Shown: piece by piece, positions 17,640 through 25,867 of the stretch
Layout: every line of letters begins with the position of its first letter
Numbering within the stretch: the first letter of the stretch is position 1
Source: Chara braunii
Lineage: Eukaryota > Streptophyta > Charophyceae > Charales > Characeae
NCBI GenBank assembly: GCA_003427395.1
Contig: BFEA01000143.1
Location: forward strand, 2,132,123-2,157,989
Direction: 5' to 3'
Length of the DNA stretch: 25,867 nucleotides
The notes under the pieces: model-generated
What the model was told of the DNA's origin: nothing
The model's input: the letters and a program-made list of their open reading frames with translations, nothing else
Database searches by the model: none
Made by a program: the position numbers and the translations under genes

Positions 17640-18960
17640 ACAACACTTCCCTCCAAGATACTACCTTCGTAGGATAAGACTCCCTCCCATAACGACAATT
17701 AATGCTCCACCGTTAAATAGAAAGGCCACCCGCATGTCCTTTGAAAGCCAACCCCCTTCCTCACGGAGAAAAAAACACCCTCCTTGCCCTTAAACTGACC
17801 CGGCAGCAAAGAACTCCCCTTCTCCTTTTCGACCCCTGTTTAGAGCAAGCCCCATAAACGGTTACCCTACATGTTGTTCCCACCAAAAGTGCGTTCCCGT
17901 AGAGTGGTGGTTCCCCCATTCCCGCTCTCGCGCGCGGCGGTCCCGCGCCCTGCTGGGCAGCGCTGAACCTCACGGTCGTGTCACACAGGATGTTTCGTCT
18001 GAGAAGAACCAGTCACCATTCCAGCCATGCGCGCGTGCTATACTTCTCACGACGCCTTGCGACAGGTCGGGACGTCGCGAGGTACAACTTACCTCTACCC
18101 GAGGGGCTGTCACCACCCTCAGGTAGGCGTATCCCTGCTGAGCTACCGGCCCACGTGCGAAGGCTTTTACATGCCTGAGTAGAGGTAGGTCGGCCGAGGG
18201 CGTTTGCTCGATTGCTGTAGCATAAAATGGAGTACGCGCGGTAAGACGCGTAGGACTGACCCGTTAGATATTCAGGTCGAACTATGAGATGGTCGTCTAT
18301 ATCCGCTTCTGTTCCCAAAACATATTCTCCTTCTGAATACTATGTTCGAGGTATCAAAACAAACCTTGTCACTATCAAAGGATATTCTACTCTACTCAGC
18401 GTATGACTGATCATCAGATAACATTGAAGTTATATAAGAGTGATTATGAATATTAAGGTATTACCGTTGAGAACCCTTCCCACTTTTACAAGTGCTGAGT
18501 GTCCAAAACTCTTCACGATGTCAATCCCAGTCCTATCCAAACCATGCACAAGACAGACCTGCACAACATAATGCAAAAACAGTTCACATGCCATGCACTA
18601 ACGACGTCAACCATCAACCATTGACATTGTCCCTCACTCCCCAAACCATGCATGACAACCCTATCTTTCTTGAGATGCAAGCCCAGTCCCCTCACACTTA
18701 TTCAAAGGACCCTTGAGAGTGATCAGGACCATTTAGGCGATGACAACAGGTGACAGTTTTACTGACCACAGGGTTTGATTTTAGATGTAGGTATCAAATC
18801 AAGGTGAAAAAAGTTGAATCGGCAACGACCGACCTGTTATCGAGTGATAACAGAAAATTGAGTCCCTTGTGTAGGACTTCTTCTTCAATTGCAGTAGACC
18901 AAAGCAAAGACTTGCGCACACACAGGTCAACAAGGATTCAACATTCCCGCTCGACTTCCC
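17640..18960. other. non-coding sequence within the putative LTR, no gene seen
   Basis: Short frames only, none with protein-like composition or a motif. The stretch at 17880-18320 is GC-rich, the rest average. Nothing that could be named was found on either strand. Confidence 0.4.
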
Positions 18961-20339
18961 ACATATTGATATCTAAGGGTCAAGTCCTTAGATCTGGTTT
19001 GTGAGCTTTGGGATCAACATCCCAAAGTCTAACCCCTAGCTTCTATCTACTCTGAGTCGTCTGTCACTCCTCCTCCTTTTATTTAAAGGAGTTTCTTGCC
19101 TATGTCCTAAGTTGTCTTTCAGGGAAACTAATATTTCCCCTCCTTTCAGTCCTTGCACTTTCTCTCTTGCGGATAAGCACACCCTCTGGTGCTTATGCAG
19201 TGGTTTGGCTGACATCAACTCACGCCAGTGACGGTTTCTTCAATGAACTGTGGCTACACGAGGTGTCTCCTTTCTCTAATTCATTTTCCCTGCGGTATTC
19301 ACATACGTTTCTTTTAAAGAACTTTTGGAGTCGCTCCCGATGGAGCACCCTTTTTTCCCTTTTTCTTCTTCTTGTCCTGACATATTAAGTAGTACGTTAA
19401 TTCACTCGGGAATCTTCCACTACTTGATCAATTCCAAACAATCTGTTAGTCAGAAGAGTAGTCGAGTCGCCCCACGGGAGCACTCAATCACCCCTCAAAG
19501 TCCATGCAGTCAAACAATTCAAGCAATCTAGTGCAAGCGACAGGATAACTCATCCGGGAGTATCCCTTTATTAGTTAAGCAGGTAGTTAGGAGGTCTATG
19601 TTGAGCCGTCTTAACACTTGACGCAACATTCAGAAAACATTCCAGATCCAGGTATCAGTACGGAATTCTAGTTAGTAACATGTGGTCTTAACGGAAGCCT
19701 CCTATCACTCCTTGATCAAAGCTCGGCCCATCCTCAAAAAGGTGTAATAGGATGACCCTACGGGAGCCACCCTACTACTTAGAGTCAGACGGGCTGGGAT
19801 TATGTTAGTGGACTCAGGCAAACCCCAGATCCTCCCTTTGCTGTGGTATTTTGTTAGACTCGTTAAGATTAAGTTAAGCAAGCAATGGGATGACCCCACG
19901 GGAGCCTCCATTTCCTCGCTTAACGTTAGATAGATCGTTAACTTTTACTCATACCACCCATCAGTCATACCTGAACAAGCAGTAGGGTTTACTCACCTGG
20001 GAGTAACCCTCTTACTGTTCAAACACAATCGCCTCATTCCCGACCTCCGTTAGTTGACCTCCAAATCAAACAAGTATTAGGACAACCCACCCGGGAGCCA
20101 TTCTACTACCCATTTGATGCATAGGAGATCAAGGACAACTCTTGAATGAGTTGCCCTGACAGTTCACCTAACCGGCCTGTGCACCGTAAATGAGCAAAAG
20201 GTATGTCGACTCTCACTGGAAGTCGGAAGGATCGTTCCATACTTAGGAGTCTGCGTACTCACCCGGGAGTACTCAATTCCCTCCCCAGTCTGGTTCGATC
20301 GGTGATAGGAGAGTTCCACGGGAGCTTCATGCTACCTTT

Positions 20340-20545
20340 GCCTTTGTTAATCGTTGAAGACGCGTACCCTACGAGAGTACCGGATCAATTGTTTTTTGTT
20401 AAGTTGAAGAAGTGCACCCCATGGGAATACCGGATCAATTGACTTTTGTTAAGTTGAAGAAGTGTACCCTACGGAAGTACCGGATCAATGGGCTTTTGTT
20501 AGCGATTGAAGAGGTGTACCCCACGGGAGTACCGGATCACTTCCT
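20340..20545 (+). repeat. four-copy tandem repeat, about 50-bp unit
   Basis: ACCGGATCAA occurs at 20379, 20429 and 20479 and ACCGGATCAC at 20531, giving periods of 50, 50 and 52 bp. Each unit reads TTTTGTTAAGTTGAAGAAG (or a variant), then GTACCCTACGGGAGTACC (or a variant). The hairpin motif of the larger array is the core of each unit. Confidence 0.9.
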
Positions 20546-20706
20546 AGACCTAGCCTGTAATGTAATGAGAGGACTGCACGGTAGCTTCTCGTCACCAACG
20601 CCACAATAAAGTAGACATATCATCAATTTGTTACCTTAGTCAGATGAATGGCAGGGTAACTTCGCACGACGAGCACCCCATCATTTAGTTTAGTAATCTC
20701 ATACAA

Positions 20707-20864
20707 GCGATGTGACGACCCTACGAGAGTCTCCATCACACCGCTTAATGTTTCAGAGCCAAGCAAACTAGATTCCTTTTTCAGTGCGATGTGACGACCC
20801 TACGAGAGTCTCCATCACACCGCTTAATGTTTCAGAGCCAAGCAAACTAGATTCCTTTTTCAGT
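20707..20864 (+). repeat. perfect 79-bp tandem duplication
   Basis: The 79 bases at 20707-20785 recur without visible change at 20786-20864. Each copy starts GCGATGTGACGACCCTACGA and ends GATTCCTTTTTCAGT. Perfect identity marks it as the youngest duplication in the window, or an assembly feature. Each copy carries one hairpin of the array. Confidence 0.95.
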
Positions 20865-21460
20865 TCTTCCTAGATTCCCTTCTTCCATCAAGCAGGATTC
20901 TTACTTCAATCATATAGTTCTTTCCCTTTTGATACACTTTAATCCTGAAGAAAGCCATAAACAGTATATCGTACAATCATACAAGCAGACAATAGAAGGG
21001 CGTAGCCTTTAAGGGTATATGGGAAAAGAATGAAGTGTGCGTACCTTAAGGTTCCCTGCCTCCAGAGTTCCTCCTGAACTCCGGTAGAGCTCCCGCAATC
21101 GCCCTACTTGGTCAGACCGTCTGAACATTCGTCTTCCACAGAGTAGATTTTCCATTCAAAGACATCGTACCATTTTCAGATAGTTTTGTGAAAACAATGG
21201 GAAGTGAGGGGATTAGATCATGGGAGAACGGAGAAGGATGGAGGAGGCAGACACCTATCACACGGTGACGATGTCGCTCTCCTCTCCATTACCCTACATC
21301 TCCTCACATCTGATCTTCCCCCACTTCTTCTGACATTAATCAATCAATAAATCGCAAGATAGTGCGTATGAATATGTCAGTCAGCAATAACCTCGGATAA
21401 ATATGAAGAAGAGAAGAAAGGGCAGTTCCACCCGAATGAATTGGTGAATTTTAGGCAGCG
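20865..21460. other. non-coding, small palindromes only
   Basis: No gene. Two compact palindromes lie at about 21066-21082 (GAGTTC-CTCCT-GAACTC) and about 21113-21125 (TCAGAC-C-GTCTGA). Otherwise ordinary AT/GC composition. Confidence 0.4.
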
Positions 21461-22110
21461 TTGGACTCAGAGTTACGCTCGGGCGAGTGCTTTCGAAATT
21501 TTGATTCTTGTCAACAACTGGCTATCCTTAGTGTTGAGCTCCGAGTTACGCTCGGGCTGAGCTCGCGAACTATCGATTGCAGTCCGAGCTTGGTCTCCCC
21601 GAGTGAACTTCGATTTGCGGCCTTGCCATACTTGTGAACTTTGGGTAGCTTTGGACTCTGAGTCATGCTCGGACTGTGCTTACGAACTTGTCTGAATGAA
21701 CTTCGATTTGCAGTCTAGCTATACCTGTGAGTTCTCGGGTAGAGTTGGGCTCTAAGTTACGTTCGGGCTGTGCTTACGAACTTCGATTGCTGTCTGAATG
21801 AACTTCGATTTGCAGTCTGGCTATACCTGTGAGTTCCCGGGCAGAGTTGGACTCTGAGTTACGCTCGGGCTGTGCTTTCAAATTTTTTATTGTTGTCAAT
21901 GGCTGTGCTTTCGATTTTTTTGATTGTTATGCTTAGCTTTGGAATCTGTGTTATGCTCGGGCTGTGCTTAAGAACTTTCGATCACTGTCCCGGTCTGTTT
22001 TTCTCCGATTGAGCTTCGATCTGCAGTCTGGCTATAATAGCGAGCTCTGGGTTGCGGTGGGAGTGCAGGTTGCTCGAATGAACTCTGGGTTTCCAGTCGG
22101 GCTACTCTTA
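21460..22110 (+). repeat. degenerate tandem repeat around GAGTTACGCTCGGGCTGTGC
   Basis: Copies of the core start near 21471, 21543, 21660, 21753, 21857 and 21950, with a partial copy near 21901. Most are followed by T(T/A)CGAACTTCGATT and TGCAGTCTGGCTATACCTGT. Spacing varies from about 70 to 120 bp, so the array is old and irregular. A weaker continuation reaches about 22200 (GAATTACGTTTCGG). Confidence 0.8.
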
Positions 22111-22602
22111 GGAACTTCGGAAGAAATCTCTGATTGAGTTCCGTGGGAGGACTTCGAATTACGTTTCGGTTGGGGGTACGAACTTTGAGATCGTGGTCTA
22201 AGTCCGGTTCACTTGCGCAGGCTCTGAGTTGCAGTCCGCCTGAGTTGAGGCTCGGGCCACATACTCGCTTTTCCGAGCTTAGCCAGCCGCCGGCTCGTGC
22301 GCTAGCCATCGGCTCCGGACCGCTCGCGCACCGCTCCGGTCCGCGGAAAACTCAAACCCTGACTAAGCGTGGTTTTCTCAAGGTCGCCAAGTGTCGACTA
22401 GGGAGTTGGGGAGCATACTGGAGCACGGGGAATCCCGAGAGTTAGGGCCCGACATGTGAGCTAGAAAAAAGGGGGGGTAGCCACCAAGGGAGCCAGGAGG
22501 TACAAAAAGGGGGGGGTGTATAGCGCGGGCCCAGCAAAAGTCCAGCGACTGTGGAAGTCGGGAGACCTCTAAACGCATGGTTAGAGAATTGACCCGACAA
22601 AG

Positions 22603-22619
22603 TGGCGCCGTTGCCGGGG
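22603..22619 (+). promoter_or_regulatory. primer-binding site complementary to tRNA-Asp 3' end
   Basis: TGGCGCCGTTGCCGGGG is the exact complement of CCCCGGCAACGGCGCCA, the 3' end (with CCA) of plant tRNA-Asp(GTC) as I know it. This motif is the standard minus-strand primer site of many plant Ty3-type (Athila/Tat) elements. It starts 3 nt after an LTR-like ...CGACA end. It sets the direction of the element (plus strand) and the 5' LTR boundary. Confidence 0.85.
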
Positions 22620-25600
22620 ATGGGCATTTCTCCCGTGGCCGCAGCCGGCTCAGAAACTACGGTGCAAGGGAGGACCGGCGTGACAGGCAGTGGCAGGAGT
22701 TTTCGGCATCGGTTTTTCAGGGTATTCACTTCTTCAAAGATAATTTTTCGTTCTCTACTTTCTTCGGCACGACTGCGACTTTCTTCGGACCGCGCGACGA
22801 CTTTTTGGTACCATTTTCACTTGGGCAGCAGCGGTAGGGGAGCTACTTGGGGCTAGTTTTTTTTTCGTTTGGGGAGGGTTGTCGGGGCTGTTTTTGGTGC
22901 AAGGGACTCGGGGTGTCAAGGTTTCTTGGATTTTGCAGGTCCGCTCCGACCCGCTTGCGACTCCAGCTCCCGCTCTCGGCCTCCGAAGGGTAAACAGGTC
23001 AGTTTCCTTTTTGGCGTGAGTTCTTGTGTTTACGCGTGTTTATTTCTAAAAATCTAAAAATTAAGGGGGTGCACAGTTTGCTTGAGGGGTCTGGATGAAG
23101 AACAACGAAGAGGTGGGAAGAAGAACCGTTCGAGGGAATACCGTGAGGGGGTCCGCACGTGGGTATCCTTCTTCCTTCTCGTTCGACTGGCAAACCAACT
23201 CGAGCAGCAGTTGGGAGTTCGTACGCAATACCCGACCGCAATTCAAAGTTCGCGTCCGGTGATAGCCGGCGATAGCGTCGACCCGTAAGACGGCTCCCCC
23301 ACATCTCCCAAGAGTGCGAGGTAGAATCGGCCGTCCCGCACGGGCGAGACCGTCGATTGTTTGCTTCCTTCTGACACCTCCGTCCCTCCGGCCCCTCCTT
23401 GCCGAGTCCCCATTTCTCTCTCTGCCCCTCTCGTTCTCTTTCCGCTTCTTGCCCTGGAGCTCACTCCTTCTCTCTCTCTCTCTCTTAGTGTGTGCGTAAT
23501 GTGAAGGAGGTACCGTAAACCAACCAAATGAAACAGAAGAGAATCAGCCAGTCACCTCACTCCCTGCGCTTGTCGTGGCCTCCTCGTTGAACTGTGCTCC
23601 CACCTCTCCCATAACAAGCTCCTGCCTTTGGTATCAGTTGCACCCCTATCTCTCTCTCTCTCTCTCCCTCTTTCTCTCTCTCGAAACCTCTCTTGCTTCC
23701 TCCCCTGTGCGGATAGCGGGCGCCGCGCCCTCAAGTCACTGATAGAGAGGAGCTAGACGAAAGTGCGCGTCCGACGTGTGCCCTTACGAACGAAGCCGTG
23801 AAACCGCGTGCTTTGCTACCCCGAAGTATGAGTGCCGTAGAGCCGGAACGTGATCGAGGTCGCGCGTCCTTGGCGCGCACGCCGCACCGCCAAACGGGCC
23901 CGGGGGTTGCCGCTCCGCTCGTGCCCCGCTTCGTTCTCTGCCGGATCCCCACTCGCCTTCGAACCGCAGACGACGCTGTGGCCTTCTCCCCTCCTTCTTG
24001 GCGCGCGAGCCGTAAGACCTTCCCCCCTTCCTTACACGAACTCCCTCTTTCTTCCGCTCTCGCTCCTCTACCTGCGTAGTCGCGGCTTCCCATACCAGCG
24101 CTACCTCGTGCGTAGAGGAGCTCGCTCCGCGGGCGTGACTTCCTTTTCCCCTCTCTCGCTCGTTCCTTCTCACAGGCCGCGCGCTCGATCAGCAGCCGGG
24201 TGCTTCCCCGTGCCCTCCGACGAGCGCGCCCTTTCCTCCTCCTTCCCCGTGCGCAATCCCCTCTCCTTTTCCTCGAAACTCTCCCGAACGTACGCCTCTC
24301 CCGCAACCACGAGAGAGCGCGCCGGTGCTCGTTTGCTAGCACCCATGATCCGCGAACTTTTCGTGCGCTCGTTTCCCGTTCGCGAGTTGCTCCCGTATGT
24401 TCCCTGAGTCCTTCGCCCCTCCCCCTATTTATCTTACTCCGATCGGCGGAGCTCGCAACCGACTTCAGCATCTTCGGAGGTTCTACCAATTTTTTCATGA
24501 ATTTCCCTTTTCCCGCTCGTGCACTCCTCCTTCTATCATCGATCCTATCCCCCTCTCGCCTCCACCAGTCTGATCCCCCGATCTTCCTTACCCTCGGATT
24601 CACGGGTCGCATTCTTCCACCTCTCCCCCCTCCTATTTTCGAGATGCCTCCCTTCTCCTCCCCCCATCATGATCATCGGATGCCTGCCCTCCTATCGTTA
24701 ACCGCTTTTCTCGCTCGTTCACCCGTTCGCCTTCTTTCGCGGGAGGGCGAGCCGCAATCCAAATTTCTCAGCCTGACCGTTCGCTAACCTCCCTCTACCT
24801 GCCCCCTTCTCACCTTCAACTCGCACTGCCGCAACGTGCGTCAACCGACTCTCTCTCTCACGTTGCCGCTTCGTAGGCCACCTCGTCAGTCCTACTTCAG
24901 CAACCACGGCTGCTCCTCCAATACAACCCTTCCCCTTCCCATCGCAGGATTGACTTCGAGCGCACTATGCCTGCGATCTCCCGCAGTCCCTGCGCCCGCC
25001 ACCACCTCTTGGACAAGTTATCAAGAAGCCACAGGCGCGCGCGCACACGCTATCTGTTACTAGGAAATCCAACTGTTGCACTCTGGTATAACAGGCCAGA
25101 AGCCGGCAGCTTGGCCAGTCATTACATCGAGTTGTCGAGATTTTGAGTTCAGTCCCGTGTAGATCCGGGGTAGCATGACAGTCTCCTGAAGTTGCAGTCT
25201 CGGCCCACTTCCGGCTGCCGCCGCACGCGTGGCCCCCCCTCTTCCCGAAAGTTGGATTATCGGTCTCTCGCAGTCAACCCCGAGCCCTCACAGGGGAGTC
25301 TTCGTTCCGAGTTTTCCATGGCTCGCCGAGAAGTCCGACGGTGATTCTCGATTCCTTGCCCATGGCGTAAAAAAACCTCGTCTCTTGGGAACTCGTGCGA
25401 GCCCACTTGCGACCACGGTTCGGACCGCCACTCCGGCCCGTTGAAGGGTTAGTTCGAGGACCCAGTGTAGGGCCAAACCCTGGTAGACTTTCGAGCCTTA
25501 GTCGACCCCACTGCGGGTCCCAGTTGGCTCGGCCCGCCTACACTCATGCTCAGGGCGCGGACCATTCGTCCCAAGGTCACCCCCACCTAGTGCTTTGAGA

Positions 25601-25640
25601 TGGATGGGGGAGGGCCATCGCGCGAGAGAGCTTTGATATT
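22620..25640 (+). other. long untranslated leader of the LTR retrotransposon
   Basis: Over 3 kb after the primer site without a gag-like frame. From about 23340 to 24860 the plus strand is rich in C and T (CTCTCTCT at 23469-23484, a CT run at 23649-23685). This creates long open frames on both strands, including a 293-codon Arg/Ser/Glu-rich minus frame at 23731-24612. Their low complexity and the overlap of plus and minus frames argue against coding. Tat/Ogre elements have long leaders and sometimes an extra ORF before gag, so an unrecognised ORF here is possible. Confidence 0.45.
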
Positions 25641-25709
25641 GGGGATGTAGCTCAGCCCCCACGCCGGGTGGTAGTCTCGCTGGTCGCTCCGCAACGCTGA
25701 TTTTTTTTT
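25641..25709 (+). ncRNA. tRNA-Ala-like 5' fragment with insertion, followed by T9
   Basis: GGGGATGTAGCTCAG (25641-25655) equals the 5' end of eukaryotic tRNA-Ala through box A. About 11 extra bases (CCCCCACGCCG) follow, then GGTGGTAG and CTCGCT, resembling the rest of the D-arm and the start of the anticodon arm. No anticodon loop, T-arm or box B follows. Nine T at 25701-25709 could terminate pol III. It is a tRNA-derived relic or SINE-like head, not a functional tRNA. Confidence 0.45.
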
Positions 25710-25867
25710 ATTCTTTATTGTGTTTTCAAGCAATTGCTCCTTCCAATACGCAGGCAGTCCAGGGGTTCTTTGAGCCTTTCTCTTCTCTTGTGCGTAGGCT
25801 AAGCGTCATCCTTAGGCCATGCACCACTTCCCTAGGCATTTTGGCTATATGGCGTCATCGGGGTGCC
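25710..25867. other. window end, nothing recognised
   Basis: Unique sequence to the window edge. If the LTR element is intact, its gag-pol would lie further right. Confidence 0.4.

Larger units (their letters stand above)
18965..20865 (+). repeat. array of short hairpins, many with a CCGGGAG/CACGGGAG loop motif
   Basis: Examples of perfect or near-perfect stems: ATCTAAGG/CCTTAGAT (18971-18993), CTTTGGGAT/ATCCCAAAG (19006-19027), CTCCTTT/AAAGGAG (19073-19091), ATAAGCAC/GTGCTTAT (19173-19196), GCTCC/GGAGC (19333-19346), GGATaACTC/GAGTATCC (19543-19565), AGGGTTtACTC/GAGTAACCCT (19984-20010), AGGaCAACTC/GAGTTGcCCT (about 20132-20157) and GTACTC/GAGTAC (20255-20272). From about 19390 many loops contain (A/C)CCGGGAG, CACGGGAG or TACGAGAG while the stems differ between copies. 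Spacing is roughly 40-130 bp. The array lies inside the putative LTR. Confidence 0.75.
17621..22599 (+). mobile_element. putative long 5' LTR of a retrotransposon (left boundary tentative)
   Basis: The right end is well placed: ...CCCGACA at 22593-22599, then AAG, then a tRNA-Asp primer-binding site. The left end is a guess at TGTCG (17621), which matches the terminal CGACA as a 5-bp inverted repeat and would give an LTR of about 5 kb. That is long, but known for Tat/Ogre-type Ty3 elements, which often use this primer. No second LTR is in the window to confirm it. The span has no coding frame and contains the hairpin array and the tandem repeats listed separately. Confidence 0.4.

Noticed and set aside
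18965-20865. CRISPR array
   Set aside because: Stems and spacing vary, there is no constant direct repeat, and the DNA is eukaryotic.
23731-24612. 293-codon minus-strand frame, Arg/Ser/Glu-rich
   Set aside because: Low-complexity translation of a pyrimidine-rich leader. Long frames are open on the other strand too, and no motif is present.

Overview
The window looks like repeat-dense nuclear DNA of a streptophyte (a green alga or plant). A charophyte such as Chara is my best guess, but nothing here proves the species. The evidence is a plant-type LINE with a C-terminal zf-RVT module, a primer-binding site complementary to plant tRNA-Asp, a Penelope-like retroelement with its GIY-YIG nuclease at the N-terminal end (a class reported from the green lineage), splice-like signals, microsatellites, and no bacterial operon structure. 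Most coding sequence is retroelement sequence in several stages of decay.

Layout. 1-1240: (TG)n and (CT)n microsatellites, splice-signal-bearing repeats and two-copy tandem duplications. 1240-1609: a plausible last exon of an unidentified host gene. 1610-3400: AT-rich sequence, then duplications of 52, 149 and 189 bp. 3476-4399: an open reading frame with a Josephin-like (ataxin-3 type) cysteine-protease domain. About 4800-10235, minus strand: a decayed LINE with endonuclease, reverse transcriptase and zf-RVT domains. It carries a 190-bp near-perfect inverted duplication and an AT-rich insertion flanked by GGTTAAC. 10235-12080: AT-rich spacer, a 102-bp duplication, a long (TC)n tract and a tRNA-like box A/box B segment. 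12122-16432, plus strand: a Penelope-like element with an upstream ORF1, a GIY-YIG domain, and an RT with a YVDD box. About 17600-25867: non-coding, apparently a long LTR (to 22599), a tRNA-Asp primer-binding site (22603-22619), and over 3 kb of pyrimidine-rich leader ending in a tRNA-Ala-like fragment.

Main leads. (1) ORF1 and ORF2 of the Penelope-like element overlap by 22 nt. The heptamer G GGA AAC sits in exact phase just before the ORF1 stop and leads by a -1 shift into the GIY-YIG frame, which suggests programmed frameshifting. (2) About 18970-20860 holds some twenty or more short hairpins with different stems, many sharing a CCGGGAG/CACGGGAG loop motif, as if the pairing rather than the sequence were conserved. 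(3) A Josephin-like ORF with Cys, His and Asn at ataxin-3-like spacing sits in repeat-rich DNA. (4) A long fold-back lies inside the LINE.

How the parts work together. In the LINE and the Penelope-like element, nuclease and reverse transcriptase would together carry out target-primed insertion. Both copies here are broken. The LTR element shows only its cis-acting parts; its gag-pol would lie beyond the right edge.
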